DNA of 39,460 nt from Candidatus Poribacteria bacterium (GTDB lineage: Bacteria > Poribacteria > WGA-4E > PCPOR2b): NCBI GenBank assembly GCA_022822785.1, contig JAJEAL010000027.1, positions 1-39,460 on the forward strand. Reading direction: 5' to 3'. The stretch's first letter is position 1; every line of letters begins with the position of its first letter. Below are positions 35,901-39,460 of this stretch, piece by piece. The position numbers and the translations under genes are program-made. Below the pieces are notes generated by a model. It saw nothing but the letters and a program-made list of their open reading frames with translations. It had not been told where the DNA came from and did no database searches.

Positions 35901-36062
35901 ATGCGAGTTAGATTTGTGTGTTTCGTTATTATCTTTTTCGGTGTGTTGGTTCTGATTACAGCGTGTGGTGAAAAGGATATAAATGTTGAATGGACAGAAA
36001 GCAACGGCTGCACTGGGGGTATAGCCATGGGGCCCTACACGGTTGTTGCTCACGAAGAGTAG
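35901..36062 (+). CDS. Small predicted lipoprotein
   Basis: A 53-residue frame with a basic N-terminus, a hydrophobic segment and a lipobox LITAC, so Cys23 would be lipidated after signal peptidase II cleavage. The mature part is only about 31 residues (CGEKDINVEWTES... with one further Cys) and no domain is recognisable. A purine-rich GGAAGGGG lies 8 bp before the ATG. It is near, and in the same direction as, the ABC exporter gene (about 190 bp upstream), but no functional link can be shown. Confidence 0.65.
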   Translation: MRVRFVCFVIIFFGVLVLITACGEKDINVEWTESNGCTGGIAMGPYTVVAHEE

Positions 36063-36178
36063 GTTAAATGTGGGAGTGCGTTACATTAACCACACGGGAA
36101 AAATCTTGCTTTTCTTGAGCTAGATGTGTTACCGTAAGAGTTATCAGTATCAGTGTTGCAACCGTGGGAGACAACGAC

Positions 36179-36253
36179 ATGACAAACAAAAATCTCGATG
36201 TGGGTGGACATGTTCCAGACTTGTCGCGCACAGTATATAAGGAGAACGTATGA
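36179..36253 (+). CDS. Possible 24-residue leader peptide coupled to the ABC exporter
   Basis: A short frame with a GGGAG motif 8 bp before its ATG. Its TGA overlaps the ABC exporter start in an ATGA arrangement, which often signals translational coupling. The exporter also has its own AAGGAG at 36239-36244. The peptide (begins MTNKNLDVGGHVP) resembles nothing I recognise; it may be chance. Confidence 0.3.
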   Translation: MTNKNLDVGGHVPDLSRTVYKENV

Positions 36254-38010
36254 GAACAGGCAGAGCTGCCATAACGCTCCTACGTTACCGTCCGGGGCTT
36301 TTTCTGCTTACAATACTCTTTCGAGGCGCCGATGACCTCGTCCCATTTCTGACGGGACTGGTCATGAAAGCGTTCTTCGATGCCCTCACAGGCGACGCGC
36401 AAGCAGGGTTCACGCCGTGGACCCTTGTGGCGCTGTTTATCGCTGTTGAGGTCGGCGACCGAATCGCGTTGTTTGGATCTGCGCTTGTTTGGCCCCGCTG
36501 GTGGTATGCAATAGAATCACTGCTGCGTAAAAATCTGATGGCTGCGCTGCTTAAGGTCCGCACGCCGCGCCGTATCTCAAGTGCCTCCGGCGAAGTAACC
36601 AACCGTTTCCGCGATGATGTGGGAACGGTCGTTAGATACCTAGAACGATACATCCATCTGTGGGGCAATCTCGTCTTTGCCGCACTGGCTATTGTCTGGA
36701 TGGCGCGGATAAATATCGTGATTACATTTGTCACGGTTATTCCATCTATCATCGTTGTCATTATTATCGACGCAGCAAGGAAATATATCCATCAATATCG
36801 AGCGGCACAACGGGTTGCTACGGCGCAGGCGACAAATTTCATTAATGAAATGTTTCAAGCGGTCTTGGCGATCAAGGTTGCGACGATGGAGTCAAATGTT
36901 ATCTCGTATTTTCGCGAGCTTAACGATGCCCGGCGGAAGTCCACCCTGATAGATAACCTCTTTGAACAGATGCTGCGCTCAATAAATCAAAATCTTGGGA
37001 ATATCGCAACGGGTGTGATTCTCATACTCGTTGCGGAACGGATGAAATCGGGGGACTTCACTGTTGGAGATATTGCCCTTTTTATGGCATACGTGGGCGA
37101 AGTTGCTAGGAGCGGCTCGCTGCTAGGCACCGTAATGACACACCACGCACGCGCACAGATTTCTTTTGGTCGAATGGAAGGCGTGGTCGATGGGATGTCA
37201 TCAAGTGCACTCGCCCAACATAGTCCAGTCTACCTCGGCGGCGATACCCCCACCGTTCCGGTCCCTGTCAAATCGGAGGGAGATCAGCTCCGTGAACTGA
37301 CGGTCAAGGGGCTGACCTACCGCTACGAAGAATCGGAGAATGGGATTCATGAGATTGACATGCAAATCCCTTCCGGTTCGTTCGTCGTCGTTACTGGACG
37401 GATTGGGTCCGGCAAATCGACCCTGTTACGGGCTCTCCTCGGGGTACTGCCGAAGGAGTCCGGGGAAATTCGCTGGAATACTGAGCTAGTGACCGACGCC
37501 CAATCTTTCTTTGTCCCGCCGCGTTCCGCTTATACCCCACAAGTCCCACGGCTTTTCAGTGAACCGCTCAAGGACAATATCCTCATGGGGCTGCCGGATG
37601 ATCCAGAGGCACTGAAACAAGCTATCCGATTGGGGGTAATGGAGGATGATCTGCCGACACTCGAAGACGGCTTGGATACGATAGTGGGTCCACGAGGCGT
37701 TAAGCTGTCGGGAGGGCAGATACAACGGGCTGCTGCAACGCGGATGTTTGTCCGGCCTGCTGAGCTCTATGTCTTCGACGACCTATCTTCTGCGTTGGAT
37801 GTGGAGACCGAACAGGTGCTGTGGGACCGCGTTTTTGAAGCACGGCGTTCTACCTGTCTTGTGGTGTCCCATCGCCGTCCGGCGCTCCGTCGGGCGGATA
37901 AAATTATCGTCCTGAAGGACGGGCGGGTTGAGGGCGACGGTACACTGGACGAGCTCTTGGCTTCCTGTGAAGAGATGCAACGGTTGTGGCAGGGAAGCGC
38001 AGAAGGATAA
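36250..38010 (+). CDS. ABC exporter (fused permease-ATPase half transporter)
   Basis: A 586-residue protein with an N-terminal six-helix type IV exporter domain (about 1-310) and a C-terminal ATPase. ATPase motifs: Walker A GRIGSGKST (383-391), Q-loop YTPQVPRLFSEPLKDNI, signature LSGGQ (486-490), Walker B VFDDLSSALD with Asp511 in the position usually held by the catalytic Glu, and the H-loop His541. Half transporters work as dimers; the Asp change is typical of the degenerate subunit of heterodimeric exporters, whose partner gene usually lies adjacent. No partner is present here. The substrate (lipid, peptide or drug) is unknown. Confidence 0.88.
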   Translation: MRTGRAAITLLRYRPGLFLLTILFRGADDLVPFLTGLVMKAFFDALTGDAQAGFTPWTLVALFIAVEVGDRIALFGSALVWPRWWYAIESLLRKNLMAALLKVRTPRRISSASGEVTNRFRDDVGTVVRYLERYIHLWGNLVFAALAIVWMARINIVITFVTVIPSIIVVIIIDAARKYIHQYRAAQRVATAQATNFINEMFQAVLAIKVATMESNVISYFRELNDARRKSTLIDNLFEQMLRSINQNLGNIATGVILILVAERMKSGDFTVGDIALFMAYVGEVARSGSLLGTVMTHHARAQISFGRMEGVVDGMSSSALAQHSPVYLGGDTPTVPVPVKSEGDQLRELTVKGLTYRYEESENGIHEIDMQIPSGSFVVVTGRIGSGKSTLLRALLGVLPKESGEIRWNTELVTDAQSFFVPPRSAYTPQVPRLFSEPLKDNILMGLPDDPEALKQAIRLGVMEDDLPTLEDGLDTIVGPRGVKLSGGQIQRAAATRMFVRPAELYVFDDLSSALDVETEQVLWDRVFEARRSTCLVVSHRRPALRRADKIIVLKDGRVEGDGTLDELLASCEEMQRLWQGSAEG

Positions 38011-38013
38011 TTC

Positions 38014-39460
38014 TCAATACGGATTGTCCTCCGTTGTTATGGGACACCAGCGGGAGGTCAATAGATTATCCCATAAAGCGTTTTGTGCCTCCGGCGTTCC
38101 AATCTGCCGTAGCACCGCAGCGGCATAGAAACGGACATACCGGTCCTCATCGCTTAACCTTCCCGCCAATGTTGGCACGATATCGTCTGCTGATTGACCA
38201 ATTTTTGCCAACGCCATCACTGCATTAAGTCGAACCAGCATCTCCGAGTCATCTGAGACTCCCATCAATGCTGGTACGATATCCGCGGCAGGCGCAGCGA
38301 TTGTTCCCAACGCCTCCGCTGCATTGCGGCGAACCCACGAACTCTCATCGCATAGCCGCTGAATCAACCCCGGTACAGCTGTTTTCGCAAGAGAACCCAG
38401 GTTGCCCAGCGTATCCGCGGCTGCCGCACGGGTAGGCCAAGACACATCCTCCAATGCTGAAATCAGCGCCGGTACACTGGATTGTCCCAGCTCCGTCAGT
38501 GCTTGAGTGGCATACAACTCGGCTGGGTTACCGCCTTGTGGATTCGCGGCGGTATGGGCGACATTTTCCGCCGCCAAAGCGTCAGCCTCATCCCGTAAGG
38601 CGCCCATGAGCGCCGGCACAACGGATTCCCCCAACCTTCCGAGCGCATAAGCCGAATTCAGGCGGACGCTTTCATCGGTATCTCGGAGCCCTGTTATTAG
38701 TTCTGATACAGAGCCATCTGTGCCAGTCGCCACCTGCATCGACTCCGCATCGCTGCTGTGGGAGAGCCAGTTCCAAACATGCCTTGATAGCGCCGGATGT
38801 CTATCGTTATCCGCGGGTTGCCAGTTTGTATGCCCGTTATCCCATAGGGGGTGGGAGGGTTCATCCATACGTGTGAACTGAAATTTCAGCATATAACGTT
38901 TTTTGTTGCTACGGTTCGCCGTCGCCCGATGCCATGAATCAAAATTGACGATTGTCACGGTGCCCGCCTGTCCACACAGTGCTTTCGCTTGCTCGGTGCT
39001 TTGCGCCGGATTTGTGTCGGAAACCGTATTGTAATACTGCCTTCCGGGCAGTACCCCCGTCGGCCCCATATCTTCTGTGACATCTTGCGGATAGTAGAAA
39101 GCCATCACCCATCGAAAGCGGTGGTGACGCACCTTCTGATCGAATATGTAGTCATCCTTATGCCAGGTTTGGCCCTCATTCCCCGGCAAGTTGAGATGGC
39201 AGTAACGGTGAGGGTGCATAAGGTAATTCTGACCCAATAGACTTATCAATGCGCCGCGAACCTTCGGGTGGTCGAAAACACGCTGAATCTCAGGGATTCG
39301 GGGAAGCAGGTTGTTGCCCGGATTGCCCTCCTTCGCAAGTACTTCCTCAATCTGTTGGTAGATGTGTCCGTGAAGATCGGTCGGAAAATCAGCTTGAATC
39401 TGGATATACCCGTTGAGAATAAAATCTCGAATTTCTTCGGGGTTAAGGAGATAAGCCTTG
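38014..39460 (-). CDS. Phytanoyl-CoA dioxygenase-like protein fused to HEAT repeats (5' end outside window)
   Basis: The frame stays open to the right edge, so the start codon is missing; the visible part is about 481 residues. The N-terminal half is a PhyH-type Fe(II)/2-oxoglutarate oxygenase: a WHKDD motif supplies the HxD pair of the iron site and a later SWHRATANRS supplies the distal His and following Arg. NGYIQIQADF and LPRIPEIQRVFDHPKVRGAL precede it at the edge. The C-terminal half (about residues 190-400 of the visible ATG-like start) contains HEAT/PBS-lyase repeats with repeating VRLNAA.ALG..G and VPAL..AL units, likely for protein contact. It converges with the ABC exporter, three bases between stops. 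Substrate unknown. Confidence 0.9.
   Translation of the reverse strand, partial: KAYLLNPEEIRDFILNGYIQIQADFPTDLHGHIYQQIEEVLAKEGNPGNNLLPRIPEIQRVFDHPKVRGALISLLGQNYLMHPHRYCHLNLPGNEGQTWHKDDYIFDQKVRHHRFRWVMAFYYPQDVTEDMGPTGVLPGRQYYNTVSDTNPAQSTEQAKALCGQAGTVTIVNFDSWHRATANRSNKKRYMLKFQFTRMDEPSHPLWDNGHTNWQPADNDRHPALSRHVWNWLSHSSDAESMQVATGTDGSVSELITGLRDTDESVRLNSAYALGRLGESVVPALMGALRDEADALAAENVAHTAANPQGGNPAELYATQALTELGQSSVPALISALEDVSWPTRAAAADTLGNLGSLAKTAVPGLIQRLCDESSWVRRNAAEALGTIAAPAADIVPALMGVSDDSEMLVRLNAVMALAKIGQSADDIVPTLAGRLSDEDRYVRFYAAAVLRQIGTPEAQNALWDNLLTSRWCPITTEDNPY

Noticed and set aside
1-39460. A defence island, secondary-metabolite cluster, prophage or other new multi-gene system
   Set aside because: Every long frame was assigned to housekeeping, transport or oxidoreductase families, with no integrase, nuclease, methylase, toxin pair or assembly-line enzymes.

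Overview
The window looks like chromosomal DNA from an uncultured, bacterial, free-living-type genome of medium GC content. The gene mix resembles sponge- or marine-associated Candidatus Poribacteria: a phytanoyl-CoA-dioxygenase-like protein fused to HEAT repeats, many sugar-type oxidoreductases, a DUF5069-like protein, a B12-dependent ribonucleotide reductase, and short palindromic mobile repeats. That placement is an inference from gene content; no rRNA or marker comparison was possible. No rRNA, tRNA, CRISPR array, prophage, or defence island was seen.

Layout. (1) 1-4119: a non-autonomous mobile repeat, an aldo/keto reductase and an SDR epimerase on the minus strand, then a divergent, translationally coupled pair (classical SDR and a BtpA/SgcQ-family TIM barrel); probably small-molecule or sugar metabolism. 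(2) 4165-8266: a tandem DUF5069-like protein, a MoaB/MogA molybdopterin protein, a membrane-anchored two-haem cytochrome-like protein, a second mobile repeat, a tandem-duplicated PurS protein, and a MATE exporter. (3) 8668-12487: an NrdR-NrdJ deoxyribonucleotide unit with a consensus promoter and two NrdR-box-like sites 31 bp apart. (4) 12521-13578: a TauE/SafE exporter preceded by a 46-residue membrane protein. (5) 14197-16266: an EF-G paralogue lacking the catalytic His of the DTPGH motif, ending at a strong intrinsic terminator. (6) 16408-21240: smc and queG on the minus strand. (7) 21498-30141: rpoB and rpoC, without the usual upstream ribosomal protein genes, each carrying lineage-specific insertions. 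(8) 30193-35739: HAD phosphatase, 2-hydroxyacid dehydrogenase, Gfo/Idh/MocA and Ldh_2 oxidoreductases and a nucleotide-sugar epimerase, with a third mobile repeat. (9) 35901-39460: a mini-lipoprotein, an ABC exporter half with an Asp in place of the catalytic Glu, and the PhyH-HEAT protein, which runs off the right edge.

Regulation is unusually legible: many intergenic regions contain TTGACA/TATAAT-like promoters with 17-18 bp spacers, often as divergent pairs, which suggests ordinary housekeeping sigma-70 promoters.

The most notable items are a small mobile-element family whose three complete copies all have perfect 5-bp target duplications; a Cys/His-rich insertion near the beta-prime N-terminus just before the conserved KPETINYRT block; a tandem PurS that resembles the N-terminal domain of large-type PurL; and the NrdR operator pair. 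I did not find evidence of a wholly new multi-gene system.
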